DNA from: Planctomycetia bacterium
GTDB lineage: Bacteria; Planctomycetota; Planctomycetia; Pirellulales; PALSA-1355
Length of the DNA: 37,674 nucleotides
Direction of reading: 5' to 3'
Assembly (NCBI GenBank): GCA_016200205.1
Contig: JACQFF010000073.1
Span: forward strand, 1 to 37,674
Positions 7,654 to 17,128 of this stretch are shown here, one piece after another; position 1 is the stretch's first letter; each line of letters opens with the position of its first letter. The notes under the pieces were generated by a model. The model saw only the letters and a program-made list of their open reading frames with translations, searched no databases and had not been told where the DNA came from. A program made the translations under genes and the position numbers.

Positions 7654-8790
7654 ATGGGCGCGATTCTCATGACTTGCTCCAATATAAGCGTCGGGTTCGC
7701 TGCTTGCGGTCGGCTCCATGCTCGTGTCGCGCTGGCGCTGTTTCTGGGGGTCACGATTTTTTTCGTGGCGGTGACGTTCAGCTCGTTGAAAAGCGGATTT
7801 GCAGACGCGCCCAGCCGGGGGCCGGGCGACGTGGCACTCTATCGGGCCGAGGCCGATCGCATCCACGACGGGCAGCCATATTACGATGCCATAGCCGCCG
7901 AGCTTCGCTTGCGCGGCTATCCGACGCGGAGCATTTTCAATTGGCGCATGCCGTTGCCGGTGTGGCTGATTGGGGTCTTGCCCGGCTCGCTGGGGCAGGG
8001 TCTGCTCGGGCTTCTGGCGCTCACACTACTCTGCCTCAGCTTCGAACTGCTCGCCGATCAGATTGGCGTCAAGCAAGGCCTGCTGGGGGTGATACTGCTC
8101 TGTGGCGCGCTTTTACCCTGCGTGCTGGGCGACCTGTTTGTCATGCCCGAATTGTGGTCGGGCGTGCTGATCGCGCTTTCCGCGGTTTGCTTTGGGCTCA
8201 AGCGGCCGAGCGCGGGGGTGCTGGCTGGCGTGGCGGCGCTGTTTTTTCGCGAGTTGGCCGCGCCCTATTGCCTGCTGTGCATCGCTCTGGCCTTGTGGGA
8301 ACATCGCTATCGCGAATCGGCCTGGTGGTTGATCGGTTTCGCGGCTTACGCGGTTTATTTTGGCCTGCATATTTGGCAGGTGCTGCCGCGGATTTCGGCT
8401 GTTGACGCGGCCCATGCCGCCGGCTGGATTCGCTTCGGCGCCGCCGGCTTTCTGATCTCGACCGCGCAGATGAACGCCTATCTGCTGTTGTTGCCGCAAT
8501 GGGTCACGGCGATTTACCTCAGTTTCGTCCTGCTCGGCTGTGCGGGCTGGAATTCGCCGGAAGGTAGACTGATCGGTTTGACAACCGCGCTGTACGCAGT
8601 CGCCTTTAGCGTGGCAGGGCACGACTTCAATCAGTACTGGGGCTCGCTGACGGCGCCGCTGTTTTGTTTAGGCGCCTGCCGCTGCCCACATGCGATTGGA
8701 GAATTGTGGACCGCCGCAAACTTGTCGAGTGTGTCGACGCGGCGAGGATTGGAACCTGAGGCAGAATCTTCTTCCATTGGGACAGGGTAG
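7654..8790 (+). CDS. Multi-pass membrane protein, glycosyltransferase-like hypothetical
   Basis: 378 aa, many TM segments, N-terminal loop GPGDVALYRAEADRIHDGQPYYDAIAAELR. Confidence 0.7.
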   Translation: MGAILMTCSNISVGFAACGRLHARVALALFLGVTIFFVAVTFSSLKSGFADAPSRGPGDVALYRAEADRIHDGQPYYDAIAAELRLRGYPTRSIFNWRMPLPVWLIGVLPGSLGQGLLGLLALTLLCLSFELLADQIGVKQGLLGVILLCGALLPCVLGDLFVMPELWSGVLIALSAVCFGLKRPSAGVLAGVAALFFRELAAPYCLLCIALALWEHRYRESAWWLIGFAAYAVYFGLHIWQVLPRISAVDAAHAAGWIRFGAAGFLISTAQMNAYLLLLPQWVTAIYLSFVLLGCAGWNSPEGRLIGLTTALYAVAFSVAGHDFNQYWGSLTAPLFCLGACRCPHAIGELWTAANLSSVSTRRGLEPEAESSSIGTG

Positions 8791-8869
8791 GAGCGGGTCG
8801 GGTTTTCTCCGGGCTGCCCCTCAAGAGCGGCACTTTCCCAACGGGAGAAGGAGAAATGGCAATCGGCCT

Positions 8870-9970
8870 CTAGTAACCGTTCACATCCGACGGCTCGTTC
8901 TGCTCACTCATTTGGGCTGTTTCTTCGATCAATTGCAATAGCTCCGCCGAATCGGTCAGCAGTTGTTCGTGGGTGATATCTTCTTCGATGGCGGCTGACA
9001 CGATCGTGGCGGTCGATTCGGCACCCGATTGCAGGTTGACGCCGCGGTCGACCAGATACACGGGACGACCGCGAACCTGGTCGTAAATCCGTGCGACGTA
9101 CTCGCCAAGCATGCTGATTCCCAAGGCATTGACGGCGCCAAAAAAACTGCCAATCAACACGTGCGACGTCCAACCCGGCACGGCCAGCTCGGTGAACAAC
9201 CGGCAGTACAGTGAGTATCCGCTCAGCATGCTAAAGACCGCCAAGGCCAAATAACCGATCAACGAGAACACGGCGAGCGGAAAAGTCGAGAACGAAAAAA
9301 TAGCCGTCTTGGCCAATCGCCACAAACCACCGAGCGAAACCCGCGGCCGGCCGTCGTACCGCGCCAGCCGCCGGATTTCTATTCCTTTTTGTTTGAAACC
9401 TACCCAGCAGCGCAAGCCGGGAAAGTAGCGGTCGCGCTCGCCCAGTCGCACGATCTCGCGCACCACGCGTGCGTCGATCAAACTGAAATTGCCGGCATCG
9501 ACCGCGATGGGCGTATTGGCAATCGCCGCCAACGTGCGATGGAACCCGGCGAACAGGCACCGCTTCCAGAGCGGCTCCTGCCGGTGGCTGCGGATGGCGT
9601 ACACGACGTCATAGCCGGCTTGCCACTGCAAGAGAAATCGCCCGAGCGCTTCGGGGGCGTCTTGCATGTCGCTGTCCATCAACAGAACCAAGTCGCCCTG
9701 TGCATGAGCCAGGCCGGCTTGCACCGCGGCCTGGTGGCCAAAATTCCGCGACAGGTGGAGCACTCGTACTTGTGGGTTGTCCGCGGCCAGTTGATCGAGA
9801 ATTGCCTCGCTGCCGTCGGACGAGCCATCGTTGACGAATATGATCTCTTGGCGCGCGCCGGTGGCCTTGATCGCGAGGCGCACGCGCCGGAATATATTCA
9901 ATAGCACACCGGCTTCGTTGTAGACCGGCAACACCGCGCTGATGACGATTTCGTTGGAGGGCCGTCGCAT
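8870..9970 (-). CDS. Glycosyltransferase family 2 (DPM1/GtrB-like)
   Basis: ISAVLPVYNEAGVLLNIFRRV...EIIFVNDGSSDGSEAIL...LVLLMDSDMQDAPEAL plus C-terminal TM helices and EYVARIYDQVRGRPVYLVD. Confidence 0.93.
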   Translation of the reverse strand: MRRPSNEIVISAVLPVYNEAGVLLNIFRRVRLAIKATGARQEIIFVNDGSSDGSEAILDQLAADNPQVRVLHLSRNFGHQAAVQAGLAHAQGDLVLLMDSDMQDAPEALGRFLLQWQAGYDVVYAIRSHRQEPLWKRCLFAGFHRTLAAIANTPIAVDAGNFSLIDARVVREIVRLGERDRYFPGLRCWVGFKQKGIEIRRLARYDGRPRVSLGGLWRLAKTAIFSFSTFPLAVFSLIGYLALAVFSMLSGYSLYCRLFTELAVPGWTSHVLIGSFFGAVNALGISMLGEYVARIYDQVRGRPVYLVDRGVNLQSGAESTATIVSAAIEEDITHEQLLTDSAELLQLIEETAQMSEQNEPSDVNGY

Positions 9971-9971
9971 A

Positions 9972-12149
9972 TCAAACCTTGTATTGCCGCAATTGCCCGC
10001 GATGGCCGCAGCGCAACCAGAAAATGCATACCATCAAGCCTAGGCCACACACGGAGATGCCAGCGCCAACTCGCCGGCTTGGGGGCCGGAATTGAAGGCG
10101 CACGTCATGACTGCCCGCTTCCAAGACGCACCCTAGAAAATCTCCGTTTACCCGCATAACCGGCTGCGCCCGGCCATCGACGACGGCCTCCCACCCAGGG
10201 TGAAAGCTTTCGGTCGTGACTAGTAATTGGCGGGCACTTGCACCGGTGTTGATCGTAATCCGCCCGGGCGATTCGCACACGACCCTCGCGCTGCCCGGTA
10301 GCGATGGCGGCAGCGAGACAGGTTCATCGACGGCGGCCGCGTCGAGTCTGAGTGTATCGATTTCAGGCAGTCGTGCGTACGAAACGATCTCGGAAACGAG
10401 CCGGGCTCGCGGCGCGCTCGGCGCGACGTTGGTCCAATGCCGCTGGGTGTCGTCGCCGTTGGTGTCCGGACTGAAAATCCAGCCGACACCGGCTAGTTTC
10501 AGCGCCGCGATCGTTTTGTAGTCCAGTCGTTTGGCCGGCTCCAGGCCGGCATAGCCGTCGATGCGCTTGAGGCCGGCCAGGAGCATGCGATCGCCGGTCC
10601 TGAGGCCGCCGGTGGTTTCGGCGACGACAATTCGCGCATTTCGCTGCTCGGGCGGCAGGGAAATGTTGGCCACGAAGGTGTGCAGGTCCGCGGTATGGGG
10701 ATAGACGGAATAACTTAGTCCGTAACAAATCAAATCCAGCGCGGTGAATAGCACCAAAGTGACTGAAGCACCCCGCGCGCCGCGCTCAACCAGCGCGATC
10801 AAGCCCGCGGCAGCGCCAATCAGCAGAGGACCGCAGGCAACGAGCATCGGGCTGGCGACGAATTCGGGCCACGCGAGCGGCCCTGCAATTGCCAACCCCA
10901 CGCTCAGGAGAAAGGCGATCGCCAGCGGCCGTCGGCCGTGATGGTCAGCCAATGAATCGGATCCGTGTGAGTTTTTTACCAACAGCGTCAGCGCCAGGGC
11001 TGCTCCAGCCGCGATGCAAAACTGCACCAGCCCAATCGCTCGGCAAGGAAAACGAAATCGGTCGGCCAACGGTATCAGTGTTTGCAACCGGTAGAGACCG
11101 CCGAACTCGCCCATCGCCAACAGCAGGGCAAACGCGCCAAACGTGACGCACGCCCGAACATGCGGAGCCAGACTTGCCCAGCTTCGGCGTTGAGTAACTA
11201 GCCAAATGCACAGCAACAATGGTGCCGCTCCGGCGTAGAGCCCAAGCTCGTGCGTGTTCTGTCCGACGACCCGCGTTCGGAACAAGTAAGGCGCGAGCAG
11301 TTGCACTAAGTTCAACGGGTGCAGGGACCCCGTGTTGGCAAATGCCGTATCGGGAACTCGACGCGCCGAGTCGGACAGGGCGCATAGGGTGGGCAGCCAT
11401 TGGACCGCACCGCAGAGGACTCCGCACATCTTGCCCGCGACAACCAAAAGCCCCGTGCGGAAATTAGCTCGCACGCCAATCGCCCGCCATCCGAAATAGG
11501 CCGTTTCCACGAGAAGGGAAAACCAAACGTATTGCGGATAGCCCAACAGTAGTTGCGAAGCTGTCAAAAGCGCGATTCCCAGTTCGGCCCGAGCGCGTTG
11601 GTTTTGGCTCTCCGCGGAGAGCGTCACGTCGATGGTTAACAAGAGCCAGGGAATGTGGGTGGCCACCGCCACCGCATTGGGATGGACAAAGTGCAAAAGG
11701 TTGAAGCCACAGAACGTGAAGGCCAGGGCTCCATACAGAGCGGCGTCGCGCCTGCGAAGCCCGCGCTGCAAGAAGAAAAACATCCCGGCGAACATGAACG
11801 GATAACTGAGTACGAGCTCCAGGTTGAAAGCCGAGCCCAAGGGGAGCCAGCGATACAAGAGTAAATGCAACGGATGGTAAGCGCCCAATTGCCCCTCGGC
11901 GGCGAGATAAAATCCGCCGTACAGGCTGGGCATCCAATCGAACGGCTCAGCCCGATTGAGTTGCTGCGCATAAAAATTGCGGACCGGCAGGTGAAACTCA
12001 CCCAAGTCATCGGCGACGTAAACCCGACCGAAGAAAAAGGGAGCAGCCATGGCCGCGAAGCTCAACAGCGCAGCCAGTTGAATCCAAGCCGACAGCGTTC
12101 GCTCTGGACGGCGCGTGATCATTTCGAGCTTCTGGCAGACTGAGTGCAT
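9972..12149 (-). CDS. YfhO-like large membrane protein
   Basis: 725 aa; polytopic N-terminus, ESFHPGWEAVVDGRAQPVMRVNGDFLGCVLEAGSHDVRLQFRPPSRRVGAGIS C-terminus typical of YfhO-like proteins. Confidence 0.8.
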   Translation of the reverse strand: MHSVCQKLEMITRRPERTLSAWIQLAALLSFAAMAAPFFFGRVYVADDLGEFHLPVRNFYAQQLNRAEPFDWMPSLYGGFYLAAEGQLGAYHPLHLLLYRWLPLGSAFNLELVLSYPFMFAGMFFFLQRGLRRRDAALYGALAFTFCGFNLLHFVHPNAVAVATHIPWLLLTIDVTLSAESQNQRARAELGIALLTASQLLLGYPQYVWFSLLVETAYFGWRAIGVRANFRTGLLVVAGKMCGVLCGAVQWLPTLCALSDSARRVPDTAFANTGSLHPLNLVQLLAPYLFRTRVVGQNTHELGLYAGAAPLLLCIWLVTQRRSWASLAPHVRACVTFGAFALLLAMGEFGGLYRLQTLIPLADRFRFPCRAIGLVQFCIAAGAALALTLLVKNSHGSDSLADHHGRRPLAIAFLLSVGLAIAGPLAWPEFVASPMLVACGPLLIGAAAGLIALVERGARGASVTLVLFTALDLICYGLSYSVYPHTADLHTFVANISLPPEQRNARIVVAETTGGLRTGDRMLLAGLKRIDGYAGLEPAKRLDYKTIAALKLAGVGWIFSPDTNGDDTQRHWTNVAPSAPRARLVSEIVSYARLPEIDTLRLDAAAVDEPVSLPPSLPGSARVVCESPGRITINTGASARQLLVTTESFHPGWEAVVDGRAQPVMRVNGDFLGCVLEAGSHDVRLQFRPPSRRVGAGISVCGLGLMVCIFWLRCGHRGQLRQYKV

Positions 12150-12182
12150 CGTAAGATGGCGCCAATTTGACGGCGTTCCCCG

Positions 12183-13289
12183 TTAGACGCCAACCTGGGC
12201 AGCCGGCGCGCGGCAAGCCAATTGGCAACCGGCGCGCTTTGGCAATCCCCACGACGATATCAACACGCCAGGCGCCCGCAGTTCTTGCAAGTGGGGCGAA
12301 TCGATGATCGTGAATGGATGGGCGACACTTTGCCAGGTTTCTCCCCGCTGTTCGACGCAGTGCTCGTCGACAGGTCCAAGCCGATTGGCCGCGAGTTTCA
12401 AATAACTGATCCGCGCCGGATCAAAACCCATGATCCGTCCAACCGTGGCATCGACGGCGGTGGAGTTGCCGCCGATCACGAGCAAGCCCATCGGCTTGGC
12501 ACTGCCCATGATTGGGCCGTCTCCTTCCATCGCCAGGATTCCGTCGACGATGGCAATCGTTTTGGGCAGCGAGGCGTTGATATCGTAAACGCTTTCTGGA
12601 ATGCCGGCGTAGTGCAGCACGTTTTTCGGCCAGCCATACTTGATGCCGGGAATGACGCCGTACAGATTCTTCAAAGCCGCGGTATAGCCCACCCAATGGT
12701 GAGTCTTCATCTTGGGCATGGAGACGATCAGGTCGGCTTCGATCACCTGGCGAGGGAAATAAAATCCCTTCAAGTTGCTGGCGCGGCCGCTGTTCTTTAC
12801 CCAGCCAAGCTGGCTGTAGTTCAAATCGGCAAATTCCAGTCGGGCGGTATCGAGCGCTTCGTCAACGCCTGACTCGATCAGCGCCATTTCGGTATCGCGC
12901 ACGTGGCCCGGTCCTTCGCCCACCACGACGTGGGCTCCCCATCCGCGGAAAACCTCGGCCGCCGCCAGAATTACCGCCGGATGAGTGGTCATCTGCGGAG
13001 CCAGTCGCGAGGGTTCGACGAGGTTGGGTTTGAGCAGCACTTTTTTTCCGTGCAAGCCGGTCGGCTCCAGCCCGCTGGCGATCAAACCCTCGCGAATGGT
13101 TTGCTCCAGCGGCCCGTCGTAGCGCTGGTTACTCGCCACGAACACCGCCGCCTTCATCTGCAGAGCCCGGCGAAGATACGGAAAAGAGACGAGGCCCGCC
13201 AAAGCAGCTCCGGTGCCGATCAGCAGACTGCGGCGATCGAATTGACGTTCTTTTCGAGTCAGAGATTGGGGAGCCGTGTCGATCGTCAT
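12183..13289 (-). CDS. DUF362 domain-containing protein with Tat-like N-terminus
   Basis: MTIDTAPQSLTRKERQFDRRSLLIGTGAALAGLV; GKKVLLKPNLVEP, VVGEGPGH, LIVSMPKMKTHHWVGYTAALKNLYGVIPG. Confidence 0.85.
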   Translation of the reverse strand: MTIDTAPQSLTRKERQFDRRSLLIGTGAALAGLVSFPYLRRALQMKAAVFVASNQRYDGPLEQTIREGLIASGLEPTGLHGKKVLLKPNLVEPSRLAPQMTTHPAVILAAAEVFRGWGAHVVVGEGPGHVRDTEMALIESGVDEALDTARLEFADLNYSQLGWVKNSGRASNLKGFYFPRQVIEADLIVSMPKMKTHHWVGYTAALKNLYGVIPGIKYGWPKNVLHYAGIPESVYDINASLPKTIAIVDGILAMEGDGPIMGSAKPMGLLVIGGNSTAVDATVGRIMGFDPARISYLKLAANRLGPVDEHCVEQRGETWQSVAHPFTIIDSPHLQELRAPGVLISSWGLPKRAGCQLACRAPAAQVGV

Positions 13290-14176
13290 GAGGTTGCCCG
13301 GGCTTGAGTGGCGGGAATGAGTGGACACGCTGCTCCCGACGCGGCCAGCGCCAAAAGCGCGAGCTTGTAGCTCGACGGACCCCGCGAGAGGATCCGTCGA
13401 CTTGCCGCGCCCAGCCACGCGTCGGCCGCCGCGGGCAAGGCCCGCTGCGCGGCCAGCCCCAGCAGTCCGTAGCAGAGCGATTCCGTCGCGGCCTGCCGAG
13501 GAAGCTCGCGCTCTAAGTAGTCGACTGATTTTTGCACGTGCCCAGTCACATCGTCCTCGCCGGCAAGCGCTAAGAGCGCTAGACCCGTCGGTTGCACGTG
13601 CGGGCGGAGTTGTTGTCCGAAAACGACCGTATTGCCGTAGTTGCACCCGCCGGACTCGAGCAAACGATTTTGCAGAAGTCGCACTGCGTCGCGGGCACGG
13701 ATGTGATCGCTATGTCCGGTGTGCTTTAACGCCAGCAAATGCATCGCGGTCGGCTCGACCCAGGAGTGCGTTCCTTCGACCCATGGCCAACCGCGAATCG
13801 TGCTGTCGTGACCCATAACATCGGTTTGCTCGACGTGTGATCCTTGAATTTGCAGGATCCAAGTAACGGCCCGCTGGATTGCGGTTGAATATTTCGAACT
13901 GGCCAGCGAAGTCCCGTGGGCAGCTTGCCACGCCAAGACTGCCAGGCTCGTGGGCCAGCCGGGAGTCGATTGCGCGGCATCAATCCCCAAACTGCCGTCG
14001 GCCGCTTGCTGGCTCAGAAGCCACGCGATGGGTCTGGCCGCCGCCTGGTCGCGTCGATGCGCCAGCAGAGCCAAGGCCGAGAGGGCCGTCGGTTCTGTGG
14101 CCGACGGAGACTCGCCATGGTATCCCCAAGAGTCGGCCGCGGCGAGACGCGTGACCACGTCATCCAACCAGTTCAT
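13286..14176 (-). CDS. Prenyltransferase/squalene-oxidase-repeat-like protein (start could be 14251)
   Basis: Repeated WLLSQQAADGSLGI / AVTWILQIQG / SLAVLAWQAA segments; ATGA overlap with the DUF362 gene. Confidence 0.7.
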   Translation of the reverse strand: MNWLDDVVTRLAAADSWGYHGESPSATEPTALSALALLAHRRDQAAARPIAWLLSQQAADGSLGIDAAQSTPGWPTSLAVLAWQAAHGTSLASSKYSTAIQRAVTWILQIQGSHVEQTDVMGHDSTIRGWPWVEGTHSWVEPTAMHLLALKHTGHSDHIRARDAVRLLQNRLLESGGCNYGNTVVFGQQLRPHVQPTGLALLALAGEDDVTGHVQKSVDYLERELPRQAATESLCYGLLGLAAQRALPAAADAWLGAASRRILSRGPSSYKLALLALAASGAACPLIPATQARATS

Positions 14177-14401
14177 ACACGCGTTCCAATCGTCGTAATC
14201 GTTCCAGGCAGGCGCAGGCGGATGAATCGGGCGGGCGCAAACGCACAGCATCGCCTAGATTGCTGCAAATCAAGGATAGCTTTCGATCTTGCACCGCGCA
14301 GGGCGAGGGCACGATAACCGGCGCAGGCAGCGGATCCATCTGGACGTCTTGGCCTATATTTTTAGGCTGCCCCGGAGTTCCTTGGCCCGCGCCCGCCACC
14401 G

Positions 14402-16240
14402 GTGAGTCTCGTTGTGAGTGTCTTGATCGCCGACATTCCCGTTCCGCTCGCCGAGCAAAGGCGTCGCTGGCCGCAACAATCCGTGCTGCTGTTGGTCAAC
14501 GGCATTGCGCTATTGGCTGTGACAACGCTGCTACGGTGTTGGCACCTGGAAAACATTCCCGGCGTTAACGGCGACGAAGCGTGGTCAGGAGTTTGGGCTC
14601 TAAAACTATTGAGGGGAGACGCGATCGAGTGGCGCACACCTAGTGGAAATCCGATCAATCCCTTTTTCCTTGCTCCTTTGGCGGCGCTGCACGCGCTTTT
14701 TCCACCCTCGTTTGTGCTGCTGCGCATTACGCCGCTCATCAGTGGCCTGGTCGCTCTGGTGGCGAATTATTGTCTCTGTCGCCGGGCGTTCGACACGCGC
14801 ACGGCCGCGGTTTCGACGTTATTGCTGGCCGCGTTGCCCATCGACATTGCATATAGCCGGTTCGCATGGGACGCCAGCCAAAGCCTGTTGGCGACAGTGC
14901 TGGTCTTGTACTTGCCGCTGATTCACGGCCGCAAGTCGGTCGCCGCCGGATGGCCCGTGGCGGCGATGGTTGCGTACGCGGCGGCGATTCTGGTTCACCC
15001 AACGAACGTGTTCGCAGCGCCGCTGTTGGTCGTTCCCTTGCTGTGTTTGCATCGGGAACAGCTTCCGCGAATGCTGCAAAAAGCCTATCTTTCCGCGGCA
15101 AAATGGCCGTCCGTGGGAATTCTGGCGGCGAGCGCAGCGGCGGGTTATTTCTCATGGCCTTGGATCGTGGGACATTTGTCTCGCGTGGGCCCGCCCGTGG
15201 AGCTGTGCCGGTTCGCGGTGAATTACCTGCGACTATTTTCCGGCGCGAACGTGTACGAGTTTATCTCGGGCGCGGCTGTCGGAGCGCCGCAAGCCGACGG
15301 ATTAGCACGCTGCACGATGGCCTGCGATTTCGTATTCGGCTCGGCGGCGGTGCTGGCGCTGTGGGGGATGTATCGACGATTGCGCAATATGCCCACGCTA
15401 ACCGACTCCTGCGTGGTGGTGGGATGGTTCGTCATGGCGATGGGTTTCTGCCTTGTCGCCGGCGCTGGGGCGATTGCGCCGCATTTCGAACGCTATGGAA
15501 TTTGCCTGATCGCACCGGGTGCTTTGATCATGTCGCGCGGCCTGGCGTGGTGGATCGATCCTTGGCAGCCGCGCGGTAAGGTGTCGATGGCCATCGTCGC
15601 GATTGCGGTTTGGTTGTGGCCCGTGAGTTTCTATCTCAACTATTTCGAATTGTTCGAGCAGACGGGTGGCCGCTCGCACCGGACATTTCGGACTGCCGCC
15701 GTGGAGCCCAAGTTGGCGGCGCTGCGCTACGTGCTCGCCGAGCGCGGCTCGGTGGAGCCGGCGCGCATCGTTTGCCACGAGTGGTGGACCTATTGGCCGC
15801 TTGAATATCTGGCGTTGGGTGAAGAAAACTTGCGAGTTTTCACCTGGGACCAATGGCAATCCGCCAATGAAATGGGCGAGATTCGGCCGGCGGACAATAC
15901 CTGGTTTGTGGAATTTGCCGGCAGTGCCGCCGAAGCCGACGTGCTCAGATGGTGTGCGGCAGCCGGGTCAACAGTCGCACGCCAAACGATTTGTGACTAT
16001 GCGGAACGACGTGAAAGCGTCGAGCCTTCGAGATGCCCTTCGGGGCATCGCACGTTAGTACCCTTCGGATTGCCGGTTTCCCGGCGCACTAACATTCGCC
16101 GTTCGGCGGTCGGAAGAACTTTCGTGGGCCTGCAGCCTCTTCATCCTCGAGAAAGGCAAACCGGTCGCAAGGCCGGGACGCAAAACCATGTGTCGCGACG
16201 GGAAACCGTGGCTGCAACCTGGTTGGCGAAGGGATGTTGA
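14402..16240 (+). CDS. Polytopic glycosyltransferase family 39/ArnT-like membrane protein; called C-terminus suspect
   Basis: NGDEAWSGVWALKLLRGDAIEWRTPSGNP...PLISGLVALVANYCLCRRAFDTRTAAVSTLLLAALPIDIAYSRFAWDAS; last ~70 codons overlap structured RNA elements. Confidence 0.8.
   Translation: MSLVVSVLIADIPVPLAEQRRRWPQQSVLLLVNGIALLAVTTLLRCWHLENIPGVNGDEAWSGVWALKLLRGDAIEWRTPSGNPINPFFLAPLAALHALFPPSFVLLRITPLISGLVALVANYCLCRRAFDTRTAAVSTLLLAALPIDIAYSRFAWDASQSLLATVLVLYLPLIHGRKSVAAGWPVAAMVAYAAAILVHPTNVFAAPLLVVPLLCLHREQLPRMLQKAYLSAAKWPSVGILAASAAAGYFSWPWIVGHLSRVGPPVELCRFAVNYLRLFSGANVYEFISGAAVGAPQADGLARCTMACDFVFGSAAVLALWGMYRRLRNMPTLTDSCVVVGWFVMAMGFCLVAGAGAIAPHFERYGICLIAPGALIMSRGLAWWIDPWQPRGKVSMAIVAIAVWLWPVSFYLNYFELFEQTGGRSHRTFRTAAVEPKLAALRYVLAERGSVEPARIVCHEWWTYWPLEYLALGEENLRVFTWDQWQSANEMGEIRPADNTWFVEFAGSAAEADVLRWCAAAGSTVARQTICDYAERRESVEPSRCPSGHRTLVPFGLPVSRRTNIRRSAVGRTFVGLQPLHPRERQTGRKAGTQNHVSRRETVAATWLAKGC
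16140..16240 (+). promoter_or_regulatory. Cyclic di-GMP-I (GEMM) riboswitch-like aptamer
   Basis: aaaGGCAAACCggtcGCAAggccgGGACGCAAAacc matches the GEMM core (GGCAAACC-GNRA hairpin-GGGACGCAAA); P1 candidate CATCC/GGATG (16142-16146/16232-16236); P3-like arm with GAAA loop (cgacggGAAAccgtgg). Confidence 0.8.
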
Positions 16241-16535
16241 CCGCCGCAGCACTGCCGCGAGGCGCTACGGTGGAAATTTGATCACTTCGGATTGCAACGT
16301 CGCGCTGCGTGTGCGACCGAGCAATCTCTGGACCGGACCGAGAAATCGACCGGCTCCAGAACCTGGCTCGTCAGGGGGAGGCAATCGTTTTGGATTTCGG
16401 GGCTTTGGAAATTGCAATGCAGGCGAGCATCAACCAACACTTGACGCCGCAGTTGAAGAAGCCCCATTGACAACCTACGACCTGCTCCGCGAAAACAGCC
16501 ATCCGGCCGCGGGCGGTCGCAAACCGGAGGATTCC

Positions 16536-16715
16536 ATGAAGAACCTGGCCAAGAAAATGCAACGTTTCCTCACGTCGGAAGATGGGCCAACCGCAGTTGA
16601 GTACGCGGTGATGCTGGCCCTGATTATTATCGTCTGCTTGACCGCCATTCAATCGGTCGGCACGAAGGCCAACACCACGTTCACCAACGTGGCCGCCTCG
16701 ATCGGTGCGAGCTAA
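16536..16715 (+). CDS. flp: Flp family type IVb pilin
   Basis: MKNLAKKMQRFLTSEDGPTAVEYAVMLALIIIVCLTAIQSVGTKANTTFTNVAASIGAS; GGAGG upstream. Confidence 0.93.
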   Translation: MKNLAKKMQRFLTSEDGPTAVEYAVMLALIIIVCLTAIQSVGTKANTTFTNVAASIGAS

Positions 16716-16775
16716 TCAAGCAGTTCGGACGCAAGTCGGCTGAAATGCCGGCCCGTCGCAGTGTGAAGTAACCTG

Positions 16776-16815
16776 GCCCCTCGGCGTGCCGACCGCGCGC
16801 CGAGGGGCTTTTTTT
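16776..16815 (+). terminator. Rho-independent terminator after flp
   Basis: GCCCCTCGGCG / CGCCGAGGGGC 11-bp stem followed by TTTTTTT. Confidence 0.92.
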
Positions 16816-16971
16816 CGCACGCGAGCGGAAACGACGCAGTGCTACTTCCTTGCATCGTTTTTTCCCTACATCACGGCGGCATCAACAACGACATGCTAGG
16901 TTTTCGATAGCAGGCCAGTTACTTTTGCCGACTTGAACCTCCTTGCCACAAAGAGAAATGTGAAGGGCGCT

Positions 16972-17079
16972 ATGTCACCAGTGCTACCTATCGAAGCGAT
17001 GGTCGGTGCGATCCAGTTCGTGTGCTATTTCTTTACTGTCTTGGCAGCCCTGTTCGGCTGCATGCTGGTCAGGCAATAG
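16972..17079 (+). CDS. Candidate 35-aa single-TM small protein between flp and the prepilin peptidase
   Basis: MSPVLPIEAMVGAIQFVCYFFTVLAALFGCMLVRQ; GAAGGG upstream; below the ORF-track length cutoff. Confidence 0.45.
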   Translation: MSPVLPIEAMVGAIQFVCYFFTVLAALFGCMLVRQ

Positions 17080-17128
17080 ATTTGGCATCAACCCCCTCGA
17101 AGGCGCTCCTACTGCAAAGGATCTTGGG

